Shown: positions 1 through 6,970 of the stretch, piece after piece
How the letters are laid out: each line of letters starts with the position of its first letter
How positions within the stretch are numbered: position 1 is the stretch's first letter
NCBI RefSeq assembly: GCF_002868715.1
Contig: NZ_PKLZ01000003.1
Span: forward strand, 593,632 to 657,631
Direction: 5' to 3'
Source: Kineobactrum sediminis
GTDB taxonomy: Bacteria > Pseudomonadota > Gammaproteobacteria > Pseudomonadales > Halieaceae
DNA length: 64,000 nucleotides
Position numbers and translations under genes: made by a program
Notes under the pieces: generated by a model
Databases searched by the model: none
Told to the model about the DNA's origin: nothing
The model's input: only the letters and a program-made list of their open reading frames with translations

Positions 1-75
1 AGCCTGGAGCTACTAATTTTTGCTCCCAAACTCCATTCTGTATTTTAGATTTCTCGCGATGCTAAGGATAAAACT

Positions 76-702
76 GTGGCAAGAAAGAATAGATCTGAAG
101 AAAAGCGTAGGCAAATTCTGGACGCGTACGTTGACTGTGTTGTCAAGCATGGCCTCGAGCGTACGTCTTTCGCTGAAATTGCCGACGAGCTCGGAATGGA
201 CCGTAGCAGCATGTACCACTACTTCTCTTCCAAGGAGGAACTGGTCTCACAGTGGGTTGAATACATCGGACAGTTCTACATCGACCGTATGGAGGAGGCA
301 ATGGCTAGTTTGCCGGAACGCAACCGGGGACGCGAGCTGGTCAGGATGATGTTCAGCAACTTTCACCAGCCGGTGTATTCTCTCGTTATTGACGAAATAT
401 CTGTATTGGCGAATCGCGACAAGAATGTCAGGGAATTGATTGCCAAATTCTATAATCGGATCGAAATTGAAATTTTGAATGTGCTTGATGGCGCTTACCC
501 CGATACCACTCTCTCGCAGCGCCGGGAGGTAGCCTCCGTAATTTTGCAGCTTGTAGAGGGCAGTACTGTTCTGGAGTCCTTAGGCTGCAATGACTATCAC
601 GCCCGTTTTGCTGAGGAAGCTGCGCTCCATTTACTGCTTCGACTCGAGTTGCCCGCTCAACAAGAAGTGGCGCTGCCACCACCTGGCAGAAAGAGACGCT
701 AG
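76..702 (+). CDS. TetR-family transcriptional regulator
   Basis: This 208-residue protein has an N-terminal TetR-type helix-turn-helix. The helix motif around residues 30-50 (FAEIADELGMDRSSMYHYF) ends in the typical Y-H-Y-F and is followed by KEEL. The rest should be the helical ligand-binding and dimerisation domain, which is too divergent to name a ligand. The start is GTG at 76, with AAGGA a few bases upstream. It ends only 5 bp before an MFS transporter gene on the same strand, so the two are very probably co-transcribed. By the usual logic of TetR-MFS pairs the regulator would control export or uptake of a small molecule; that role is inferred. It belongs to the chromosome left of the island. 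Confidence 0.85.
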   Translation: MARKNRSEEKRRQILDAYVDCVVKHGLERTSFAEIADELGMDRSSMYHYFSSKEELVSQWVEYIGQFYIDRMEEAMASLPERNRGRELVRMMFSNFHQPVYSLVIDEISVLANRDKNVRELIAKFYNRIEIEILNVLDGAYPDTTLSQRREVASVILQLVEGSTVLESLGCNDYHARFAEEAALHLLLRLELPAQQEVALPPPGRKRR

Positions 703-707
703 GCAAA

Positions 708-1931
708 GTGGCGATTAGCGACAGCAGTATGGTGGTAGGCGGTAAGCCACATGTTGTTCTGCGTTTGCGTAAGCTCGGAAACCGGTTTGTCCGGTATGGT
801 CCAGAGTACCTACTGGCCTGTGTCGGATTTTCAACCTACATGGGCCTGCCGATGATACTCGGATCATTGTCTGAATGGCGCGGCTACACAGATCAGCAAC
901 TGGGATTGATAGCGTCCGCGCTAATGTTTGGTCTGTTCCTTGGCTCCGTACTGACTTCCTGGCTGATCCCTTATAGCAGTTATCGCGCCCGTGTCGGCCT
1001 TGCCTGTACCGTGGGTCTCGTCAGCAACGTCTTCGCTGCACTGACCGCTGATTTCGTGGTATTCCTGCCACTACTCCTGATAGGTAGTATTGCGGGTGGT
1101 GTTTGTTACTCCTCTGCGGTTGCTAAACTCGCAGCAGATGAAAGTGCCGTTGAGGGCTTTAGTTTTTTGTTGGCGGTCATTGTTGTTGTCGGTTCCCTGG
1201 AGATTGCCTTCTTACCATTGATTTCCGGCCTGCTAATGGATGTCGGTGTGCTTATGGTCTTGGGCATAGCCTATTTATGTCCATTATTACTGCTGTTCCG
1301 ACAACCTGGCTCGCGATCACTTGCTGGGTCAACCGAAAATACTGAACTTCAATGGGTAAGGGTATCCACCGATAGCCATCGCTTGGTGCCGCTATTGTGC
1401 CTGGTGACGATAGTAGCTTACTTTCTATCTGCCAGTTCATTCTGGGCCTATGCGGAGCGGATGGGTAATATTGCACAACTGAGCAGTGCATCGATAGGCG
1501 CCACGCTATCGCTGGCTAACATGGCCACGCTGGCAGCGTGTTTAGTAGCGACGTCCTTAAGCCGGAGTTTCAGTCAATATACGATGCTGGTTATTACCAT
1601 GTTGGCAACGACCCTGGTGTTTTTATTATTGGCAGTCAAAGTTACGCCCGTATTTTACATTTTGGGTGTCATCATCTTTTTCCAAGCTTGGGCAATGGCA
1701 AGTATCTATCAGTTCAGCACGCTCAGCCTGCTTGATTCTTCAGGGCGTTATGTCGCTTTGATACCCGGGGCGCAGGGGGTAGGGCAAGCGGCAGGCCCCT
1801 TTCTCTCTGCTCTGGTGCTCGGTACGGAAGCGAATTACGCAGCAATGCTCCTATTTAATTGCCTGTTCCTGGTCTTTGCGCTGATGACCTACATTGGCAT
1901 TGTCATGTTTAATGGGAAATATTCAGCTTGA
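708..1931 (+). CDS. MFS transporter
   Basis: This 407-residue polytopic inner-membrane protein has about twelve hydrophobic segments spread along its length, as expected for the major facilitator superfamily. The start is GTG at 708, just after the TetR gene stop at 702. The segment around residues 45-75 (Gly/Phe/Leu-rich, ending before an Arg-containing loop) fits the TM2-TM3 region of MFS proteins. The substrate cannot be read from the sequence. Pairing with a TetR regulator favours a regulated drug, metabolite or aromatic-compound transporter. It is the last chromosomal gene before the island, and nothing in it suggests truncation by the insertion. Confidence 0.8.
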   Translation: MAISDSSMVVGGKPHVVLRLRKLGNRFVRYGPEYLLACVGFSTYMGLPMILGSLSEWRGYTDQQLGLIASALMFGLFLGSVLTSWLIPYSSYRARVGLACTVGLVSNVFAALTADFVVFLPLLLIGSIAGGVCYSSAVAKLAADESAVEGFSFLLAVIVVVGSLEIAFLPLISGLLMDVGVLMVLGIAYLCPLLLLFRQPGSRSLAGSTENTELQWVRVSTDSHRLVPLLCLVTIVAYFLSASSFWAYAERMGNIAQLSSASIGATLSLANMATLAACLVATSLSRSFSQYTMLVITMLATTLVFLLLAVKVTPVFYILGVIIFFQAWAMASIYQFSTLSLLDSSGRYVALIPGAQGVGQAAGPFLSALVLGTEANYAAMLLFNCLFLVFALMTYIGIVMFNGKYSA

Positions 1932-2010
1932 TGAGAATTCAAGATAGATTTTGATAATGTATTTGTTGCCATGTTCTGCATGGTGAATCAGGTCGCCGTG
2001 TGTATTTCGA
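1932..2010. other. Left junction between chromosome and island
   Basis: This short stretch separates the intact MFS gene from the integrase remnant. I looked for a direct repeat shared with the segment upstream of the right-hand integrase (52.5-52.8 kb) and saw none longer than about ten bases. The exact left att site is therefore not resolved. Confidence 0.3.
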
Positions 2011-2352
2011 TCAACAACAGTGTCGTCCGGGGCGCTTGGAGCCCTGCGGGCCGAGGTGGGGCATTGACTCAAGCAGCGCGATCACGGGATCTGACAGCGG
2101 CACCTTGTGCTCCCTTGCCCCCTTCATGCGGAAGGGGGTATCGTCCATAGTTGACTTGAAGTTGATTTCATCCCATGTCGCCCCTCTCACCTCGCCTGAA
2201 CGGATAGCGGTCAAGTTGATGAACTGGAGAGCCTTCACGCCCAGCGACTGTTCACCCTTCAGGTTTCGCCAGAACTCCGGCAGATCCGTGACTGGCAGCT
2301 TTGTAGTGTTCGACCTTGACGACCTTGGTGGGGGCCGGGAATGACAAGGCAA
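2011..2352 (-). pseudogene. Remnant of P4-type tyrosine integrase
   Basis: The minus-strand translation holds a recognisable fragment of a DUF4102-type tyrosine recombinase. It includes the segment around the first catalytic Arg (AIRSGEVRGATWDEI) and the following strand region ending in VPLSDPVIALLESM. It aligns with the middle of the complete integrase at 51124-52500, which has AARSGEVRGARWEEI and VPLSDAAIELLGTM. The arm-binding domain and the C-terminal His-x-x-Arg and Tyr parts are missing, so it cannot be active. It is probably the scar of an earlier or neighbouring element integrated at the same locus, and it marks the left edge of the island. Confidence 0.75.
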
Positions 2353-2557
2353 GGTTGCCTTTCCACCGTGCCGGATTGTCTCCAGTGCGCAGCCCTTTGA
2401 CGCTAGCCAACCCCTTTCATTGCTGGCGCGGCATGTGGCTTGACCAATGGATTTGATCGCTTGGATCTTGCGTCAGTATGGTGCGCGCCTGTCATAACGT
2501 TCGCATGAGTCAGCGCCAATATTATAAGGCGGTGAAATGGGGGTTCGGTGTAGCCGG

Positions 2558-2583
2558 TTGTAGTAGTACATTAACTACTACAA
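2558..2583. repeat. Perfect 10-bp inverted repeat
   Basis: The arms TTGTAGTAGT and ACTACTACAA are separated by six bases (ACATTA). The arms are AT-rich and lack a following T-run on either strand, so this is more likely a protein-binding or cruciform site than a terminator. Confidence 0.6.
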
Positions 2584-2655
2584 CAACAACCCAAAATTCT
2601 GCAACGTTCACGCCGGCAAACCTGCAAAAAACTCGGTCCAACCTGGGTGTGCTAA

Positions 2656-2674
2656 ATGGTGCCAGTGGCACCAC
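2656..2674. repeat. 19-bp palindromic repeat, copy 1
   Basis: ATGGTGCCAGTGGCACCAC contains a perfect inverted repeat, TGGTGCC and GGCACCA around AGT. The identical 19 bases occur in the same orientation at 31375-31393. The two copies bracket the conjugation and cassette parts of the island and leave BREX outside. Confidence 0.6.
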
Positions 2675-2851
2675 TTACTCCGTCGGGAGCGAATGGGCTT
2701 TTCGGTGGTCGAGGCGTCGCACTCCGTCCGGCTTGGCCGCAAGTGTTTAACTTATGGCCATATATCCCACCCGGCGGCGATACGGTTTCCCGTTATATCT
2801 GCAGCGGACCTCCTATTCTTGGTCCCCTGGGATTGCGTGAGCGCCCGGTTC

Positions 2852-2901
2852 GCCCTCGTCACTAGCGAGCGTAGCGGGGTAGTGACGAGGGCTCCGAGCC
2901 C
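2852..2901. repeat. Two overlapping hairpins with shared bases
   Basis: A 13-bp perfect inverted repeat has arms 2852-2864 and 2880-2892 around a 15-nt loop. A second hairpin, GGGCTC-C-GAGCCC at 2889-2901, uses the last bases of the first right arm, so the two cannot both form completely. This arrangement resembles alternative structures in regulatory RNA, or a conjugation-origin inverted repeat. The assignment is open. Confidence 0.6.
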
Positions 2902-3244
2902 CGAAAGTACGCGGCGGCGAGGCGGAGTTTCGGCAGGACGCGCGCGTGACGGGTTCGTAGACTGGCCACCGTAGACAGAATTACCCGTGGCCACTGCGGA
3001 TCAGTGGCACAGAGGGCGCCCGCCCTCGACCGGTCGGTCACAACGGGCCCGTGCGTCCAGGACTGTCATCGACGCACACCGACCCCAGGGTCGTCAGTCC
3101 ATTCTCCACCCCATCGACTCCGGTCGGTGCTTGCCATTAAACCCCCTCGTTGCTTCCGCATTCTGCAGGCCTGCCTGCAGAGTCTCCGGGCAACGTTTTC
3201 ATCCACATCGCGACAGATTGTCGCTTAACTCAAAGGAGGTGTTT

Positions 3245-3355
3245 ATGTCACACCCCTTATCAGTCGGCCCCCTGGGGCCACGTGTGTGTACACGAGCGCG
3301 ATCTCCCCCAGGAGATCGGTTGTGTAGCCTGTTTACAGGCGTTTTCAGGTTGTAA
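3245..3355 (+). CDS. Possible 36-residue peptide behind a very strong ribosome site
   Basis: AAGGAGGTG lies immediately upstream of the ATG at 3245, about as good a Shine-Dalgarno sequence as exists. The open frame gives a 36-residue Arg/Pro/Cys-containing peptide with no family I recognise. The coding stretch is packed with four short perfect hairpins (3266-3340), so the DNA or RNA may be what is conserved rather than the peptide. Possible readings are a leader peptide for the downstream recombinase gene (which starts at 3448) or a structured RNA with a fortuitous start. I cannot choose between them. Confidence 0.35.
   Translation: MSHPLSVGPLGPRVCTRARSPPGDRLCSLFTGVFRL
3266..3340 (+). repeat. 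Cluster of four short perfect hairpins
   Basis: In 75 bases there are four inverted repeats: GGCCCC-CT-GGGGCC (3266-3279), CGTGT-GTGT-ACACG (3281-3294), GATCTCC-CCCA-GGAGATC (3300-3317) and GCCTG-TTTA-CAGGC (3327-3340). Loops are 2 to 4 nt. The density suggests a folded RNA or a protein-recognition array at the head of the conjugation operon. Confidence 0.6.
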
Positions 3356-3447
3356 GGGAGTGGTGTCCCGTGATCCTTGCCGGTATCCGGATGCGGTGGG
3401 TTAGCGCCCCCGCTTGATCAGAAACACTAACCGATACAGGAAACACC

Positions 3448-4311
3448 GTGAAAAACCTGAACTACCAACTCAAACAGCTCTGCCAGCGCAACCACGATGG
3501 CAGCTACGCCACCCGGCACAACCGGGAGCGCACCCTGACCTTGATCGCCGACCAGCTGCACGCACTGGGTTATCGCAGGATGAGCCCGCAGTCGCTAAAA
3601 CCGAAGCACATTGAGGCGCTGGTTGCCCGCTGGCAGGCTGAGGCACTGGCCATCGGTACGATCAAGAACCGCATGTCGGCGCTGCGCTGGTGGGCCGAGA
3701 AAGTGAACAAGCCCAGCGTGATTGCCCACAGTAACGACCACTACGGTATTCCAGATCGGCAGCGGGTCACCGGTGTGTCAAAAGCCCAGCAGCTGGGAAG
3801 TGAGGCACTGGAGCGGGTGCGCGACCCGCACGTGCGCATGAGCCTGGAGTTGCAGCGCGCCTTCGGCCTGCGCCGGGAAGAGGCCATCAAGTTCCAGCCG
3901 CACTATGCCGATCGCGGCGATCACCTGCTGCTGAAGGCCAGCTGGACCAAAGGCGGCAAGGCCCGGATGATTCCCCTCCTGAGCCCCGCACAACGGGCAC
4001 TGCTCACCCGCGCGCATCAACTGGCGGGGCGGGGGTCCCTGATTCCCTTGGATCGGGATTACCGTCAACAGCTGCGGGTCTATGAACGCCATACCGCAAA
4101 CGCGGGGCTGAGCCGGATGCACGGCCTGCGTCATGCCTATGCCCAGGAACGCTATGCGTCTTTGACCGGGCGTCTGGCACCCGCCGCCGGTGGGCCGTCA
4201 GTGGCGACCCTGTCGCCGGCTGAACGACAGCGGGACCAGGCGGTTCGCCAGCAGATCAGCCGCGAGCTCGGTCACGAGCGCATCCAGATCCTGAGTGTGT
4301 ATTTATCTTAG
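3448..4311 (+). CDS. Tyrosine recombinase (ICE-type integrase-domain protein)
   Basis: This 287-residue protein has an N-terminal SAM-like core-binding domain (about 1-110) followed by a tyrosine recombinase catalytic domain. The first catalytic Arg lies in RAFGLRREEA (about residue 134). The His-x-x-Arg box is HGLRHAY (about 228), and the C-terminus has LGHERIQIL followed by VYLS, where the Tyr is probably the nucleophile. It resembles the integrase-domain proteins (Integrase_1 type with a phage-integrase SAM domain) found beside PFGI-1-like conjugation genes. It need not be the enzyme that integrates the island, because a full P4-type integrase lies at the right end. It may instead resolve or excise. 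It is the first gene of the conjugation-like block. Confidence 0.75.
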   Translation: MKNLNYQLKQLCQRNHDGSYATRHNRERTLTLIADQLHALGYRRMSPQSLKPKHIEALVARWQAEALAIGTIKNRMSALRWWAEKVNKPSVIAHSNDHYGIPDRQRVTGVSKAQQLGSEALERVRDPHVRMSLELQRAFGLRREEAIKFQPHYADRGDHLLLKASWTKGGKARMIPLLSPAQRALLTRAHQLAGRGSLIPLDRDYRQQLRVYERHTANAGLSRMHGLRHAYAQERYASLTGRLAPAAGGPSVATLSPAERQRDQAVRQQISRELGHERIQILSVYLS

Positions 4312-4399
4312 TAAGCCGGGCGGCGACCGGGTTTCCGGTAGTGCAGGGCGGCCTTACTCGCGATCATCGGCATCCTCCTTGAACAACCCGGTACTGACT

Positions 4400-4861
4400 A
4401 TGCCTATGATCATCTCCCCGCCACACCGTTGCGCCGCCCTGACGGGTCTGGCTGCCTCACTCTTGCTTCAATGCACACCCGTGAGCGCTCAGACCCTGAT
4501 CGTGGATCGTTACACGGTGTTGGCCGCAACGCCAACAGCGACACAACAGGACCTGCTGGGTGGCATCGCCCGCATCACGTTCCCGATGGACGTGGTGACG
4601 GTCGGTGAGGCGCTGGCCACTGCACTGAACAGTTCCGGCTATCGCCTCGCGGTTGCACAGGGAACGGAAGACAGTCGGGATATTCTGTTACAGCTTCCTT
4701 TACCCGATGCACACCGTGCCCTCGGTCCGATGCCCTTGCGGATGGCGCTGCAAACCCTCGCCGGTCCCGCCTGGCGTCTGCTGGAAGATCCCCTGCACCG
4801 TCTGGTGGCATTCGAACGCTGCCCGGCACTGGCCGAGGAGCTCCCATCATGGTCGATGTGA
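4400..4861 (+). CDS. pilL: PilL N-terminal family ICE protein (TIGR03748)
   Basis: Read from ATG 4400 this is 153 residues with a signal peptide (hydrophobic GLAASLLLQ ending near VSAQ). The mature part carries VDRYTVLAATPTATQQDLL and a conserved GEALATALNSSGYRL motif. These match the PilL-N family of PFGI-1-class integrating conjugative elements, which is related to the thin-pilus PilL and secretin-like N-domains. Longer upstream starts would place non-signal residues before the leader, so 4400 is preferred. Its stop overlaps the next small gene by 13 bp, which indicates a translationally coupled operon. Its likely role is in the periplasmic or outer-membrane assembly of the conjugation apparatus. 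Confidence 0.75.
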   Translation: MPMIISPPHRCAALTGLAASLLLQCTPVSAQTLIVDRYTVLAATPTATQQDLLGGIARITFPMDVVTVGEALATALNSSGYRLAVAQGTEDSRDILLQLPLPDAHRALGPMPLRMALQTLAGPAWRLLEDPLHRLVAFERCPALAEELPSWSM

Positions 4862-5076
4862 TGCTGGTGCTGATGTTGTTGGTGGCCGGACTGACGCTGG
4901 GGGAGGGCGATACCGACACCGCAGCGGAACCGCTGCGTTATCCAGCCGCGGCAGACGGAAAGGCGGACTCCACACCCTGCACCACGCTGTCCCCGCGGTT
5001 ACGCAACCTTAGCAGCCAGGATGCCGTGGCGAACCCGAATCGCGACCAAGGCCAAGGTGATCCCGATGGGATCTAG
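4849..5076 (+). CDS. Small ICE protein of unknown function
   Basis: The 75-residue frame starts with ATG at 4849 inside the end of the PilL-N gene and ends 11 bp into the following gene. Residues 3-18 form a short hydrophobic helix (MLVLMLLVAGLTLG), followed by an acidic, polar tail. The double overlap supports a genuine coupled gene, although I recognise no family and the tail composition is unremarkable. It could be a small membrane-anchored component of the transfer apparatus. Confidence 0.45.
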   Translation: MVDVMLVLMLLVAGLTLGEGDTDTAAEPLRYPAAADGKADSTPCTTLSPRLRNLSSQDAVANPNRDQGQGDPDGI

Positions 5077-5845
5077 CACAGGATCCTGGCGGCTCCTGAT
5101 CGCGCTGCTTCCTGGTCTGCTAATGATGCAAGTCACGGCCGCCACTGTCCCCGCGACCGAATCCAGCACGTTGTCTCAATCTGAACAGGCGACTACCGAA
5201 CTCACAGCTCTGGAGCGTGCGCGTGCCGAGCACTGGGCTCTCACGCCGCAGGAGTGGCAGCGGTACCAGCTGCTCATGAACGGTATTCGCGGCAGCATCA
5301 GTCCCACGACCCTGTCTCCCATCGAAGCCCTCGGAATCCATGCGCGCGATGCCAGCGAGCGGCGTCACTTTGCGGAGCGCTGGGCCGCCTTGATGGTAGA
5401 GGATGCGGAACGCATTCTGGCGTTCCAGCAGGCCTATGATGCCGCCATTGCCCGCCTCATTGGGGAACAGCCCCTGATCGACCGGGCGCGGCTCCCGGCC
5501 ACGACGCCGCGCCAGGCTCCGCTTGCGAACACGGATCGGGTGCTGCTGTTTTTGCATCCCGAGTGCGCCGCCTGTGAGGCGGTGCTGGAACGCCTGCTGG
5601 CTCGTCTGGACACCCTCGCTGGTGTGGACATCTACCTGTCCGGTCTGAAGGAGGGTGATGAGACGACAATTCGGGACTGGGCGATGGCTCACGGTGTGCA
5701 ACCCGACTGGGTGCGTCAGCGTAAGGTCACGTTGAACTTCGAGTCCGGTGCTTTAGCCAGGCTCGCCCCAGGGGAGGTGAATCTGCCCTATCTGTTGCGC
5801 CGTCGCGGTGAGCGCCTGACGCCACTCACCGGATCGGCTTTGTGA
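5066..5845 (+). CDS. ICE protein, PFL_4693 family (TIGR03759)
   Basis: The preferred start is ATG 5066, preceded by AAGGTG, giving 259 residues with a signal peptide (LLIALLPGLLMMQVTAA). The middle contains the family segment LTPQEWQRYQLLMNGIRG. The C-terminal half is a thioredoxin-like domain with a C-A-A-C pair at residues 167 and 170, so it may act in periplasmic disulfide handling for the transfer channel. This family occurs only in PFGI-1-like conjugative elements. The stop overlaps the start of the transglycosylase gene by 4 bp. Confidence 0.8.
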   Translation: MGSSTGSWRLLIALLPGLLMMQVTAATVPATESSTLSQSEQATTELTALERARAEHWALTPQEWQRYQLLMNGIRGSISPTTLSPIEALGIHARDASERRHFAERWAALMVEDAERILAFQQAYDAAIARLIGEQPLIDRARLPATTPRQAPLANTDRVLLFLHPECAACEAVLERLLARLDTLAGVDIYLSGLKEGDETTIRDWAMAHGVQPDWVRQRKVTLNFESGALARLAPGEVNLPYLLRRRGERLTPLTGSAL

Positions 5846-6417
5846 AGACACGCCTTACTGCGCTTGCCCCGCTGTTGCTGACGGTCGCTGGCTCAACGCT
5901 GGCGGCGGCACCTCTCGAGGATCTGCTCAAACCCGGTGGGCTGGAGGCGGCCATACCACCCGGCTACCGGCAGGTCGCGGCCGAGCGCAGTATCCCGCCT
6001 TCATTGTTCTATGCGATCGCGCTGACGGAAAGCGGCTACCGTACGCCAGCCACCAAGGGCCTGCGTCCCTGGCCCTGGACCCTGAACATCCGCGGCGAGG
6101 GCCACTATTATCCCTCCCAGCGTGCCGCGGCAACTGCGCTCTCGGCAACGCTGAGCGCCGGTGAGACCGGCGTGGATGTCGGCCTTATGCAGATCCATTG
6201 GCACTACCATCATGCGGCACTCGGTAACATCCGCACTGCGCTGGATCCTTACCACAACCTGCGGGTAGGCGCTGGCATTTTAGCGGAGTGCTATCGGCAG
6301 CGCGCCGACTGGTGGTCTGCCACCGGCTGTTACCACGCGCCCAACAATGACACCCTGGCCCAGCGCTACCAGGCGCGCGTGCAGCGCCACTGGCGCACTT
6401 TGCAGCAGGATCCCTGA
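5842..6417 (+). CDS. Lytic transglycosylase (SLT domain), conjugation-associated
   Basis: This 191-residue secreted protein has an N-terminal signal sequence (LAPLLLTVAGSTLAAA). The SLT fold is visible from the catalytic Glu in AIALTESGYR, through the GLMQIHWHYH motif, to PYHNLRVGAGIL near the end. Such enzymes cut peptidoglycan locally so the type IV secretion channel can pass, the role of VirB1 and of PilT-like island proteins. It overlaps the upstream PFL_4693 gene by 4 bp and is followed 1 bp later by the PFL_4695 gene. The length is normal for the short conjugation-linked members. Confidence 0.85.
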   Translation: MKTRLTALAPLLLTVAGSTLAAAPLEDLLKPGGLEAAIPPGYRQVAAERSIPPSLFYAIALTESGYRTPATKGLRPWPWTLNIRGEGHYYPSQRAAATALSATLSAGETGVDVGLMQIHWHYHHAALGNIRTALDPYHNLRVGAGILAECYRQRADWWSATGCYHAPNNDTLAQRYQARVQRHWRTLQQDP

Positions 6418-6418
6418 G

Positions 6419-6970
6419 ATGTCCCGCGGAGGAGCGTTCAATGTCCTGTGGATCCTGATCGCGCTGTTACCCCTGGGTGCCGGAGCGCAGCTGGTGACGC
6501 TGTATGATAACGGCCAGACCCATTCACTGGCACCTTTTTTGGGCGCTCTGGCATCCCCTCAAACTGAGCGGGGCGTCACTGTGGACACCACCTCATCGGT
6601 GCCAGCGTCACCCGACTTGGGCGCCGCCGACCCTGCCAGGCTACTGCCCCTGCGGTCACCAAGTCTATCGCCCGGCCCCGTGCACCACCAGCCTTTGCCT
6701 GCTCTCTATCAGGACACGCTATTACGCCCGGTCTTCTTGGTCGGTGCCGGTGCACGCTCGCGGGCCTGGCTGCAGCAACACCGTTCATTACTGCTGTCAC
6801 TGGAGGCGGTGGGGCTGCTGGTTCAGGCCGAGACCTTGGAAGACCTGCAGACTATGGCCACGATTGCGCAGGGTCTGCCACTGCTGCCGGCTGCTGCCAC
6901 CGATCTGGCAGAGACGCTGGAGCTGACCCATATCCCGGTGCTGATCTCCCGACGTGGCATCGAGCAGTGA
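6419..6970 (+). CDS. ICE protein, PFL_4695 family (TIGR03765)
   Basis: From ATG 6419, one base after the transglycosylase stop, this encodes 183 residues with a signal peptide (FNVLWILIALLPLGAGA). The mature protein begins with VTLYDNGQTHSLAPFL and ends with ISRRGIEQ, features of the PFL_4695 family of integrating conjugative elements. The DVLYDxG-like beginning is typical of the family. Function is unknown; location is periplasmic. Its stop codon overlaps the GTG start of the TraD gene by 4 bp, so coupling factor and periplasmic protein are made together. Confidence 0.75.
   Translation: MSRGGAFNVLWILIALLPLGAGAQLVTLYDNGQTHSLAPFLGALASPQTERGVTVDTTSSVPASPDLGAADPARLLPLRSPSLSPGPVHHQPLPALYQDTLLRPVFLVGAGARSRAWLQQHRSLLLSLEAVGLLVQAETLEDLQTMATIAQGLPLLPAAATDLAETLELTHIPVLISRRGIEQ

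Larger units (their letters stand above)
2353..3244. other. Non-coding, hairpin-rich left region
   Basis: About 0.9 kb with no convincing gene. The open frames here have odd composition and no good ribosome sites. It contains a 10-bp inverted repeat (2558-2583), a 17-bp palindrome that recurs at 31.4 kb (2656-2674), two overlapping hairpins (2852-2901) and an 8-bp inverted repeat at 3163-3180. Such clustering suits a transfer origin, a recombination region or a structured RNA. I cannot decide between these. Confidence 0.5.

Noticed and set aside
2478..2750. 90-residue plus-strand frame with a Thr run
   Set aside because: The Thr run comes from the inverted repeat and its ACA/ACT triplets. 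There is no ribosome site and no folded-protein pattern.
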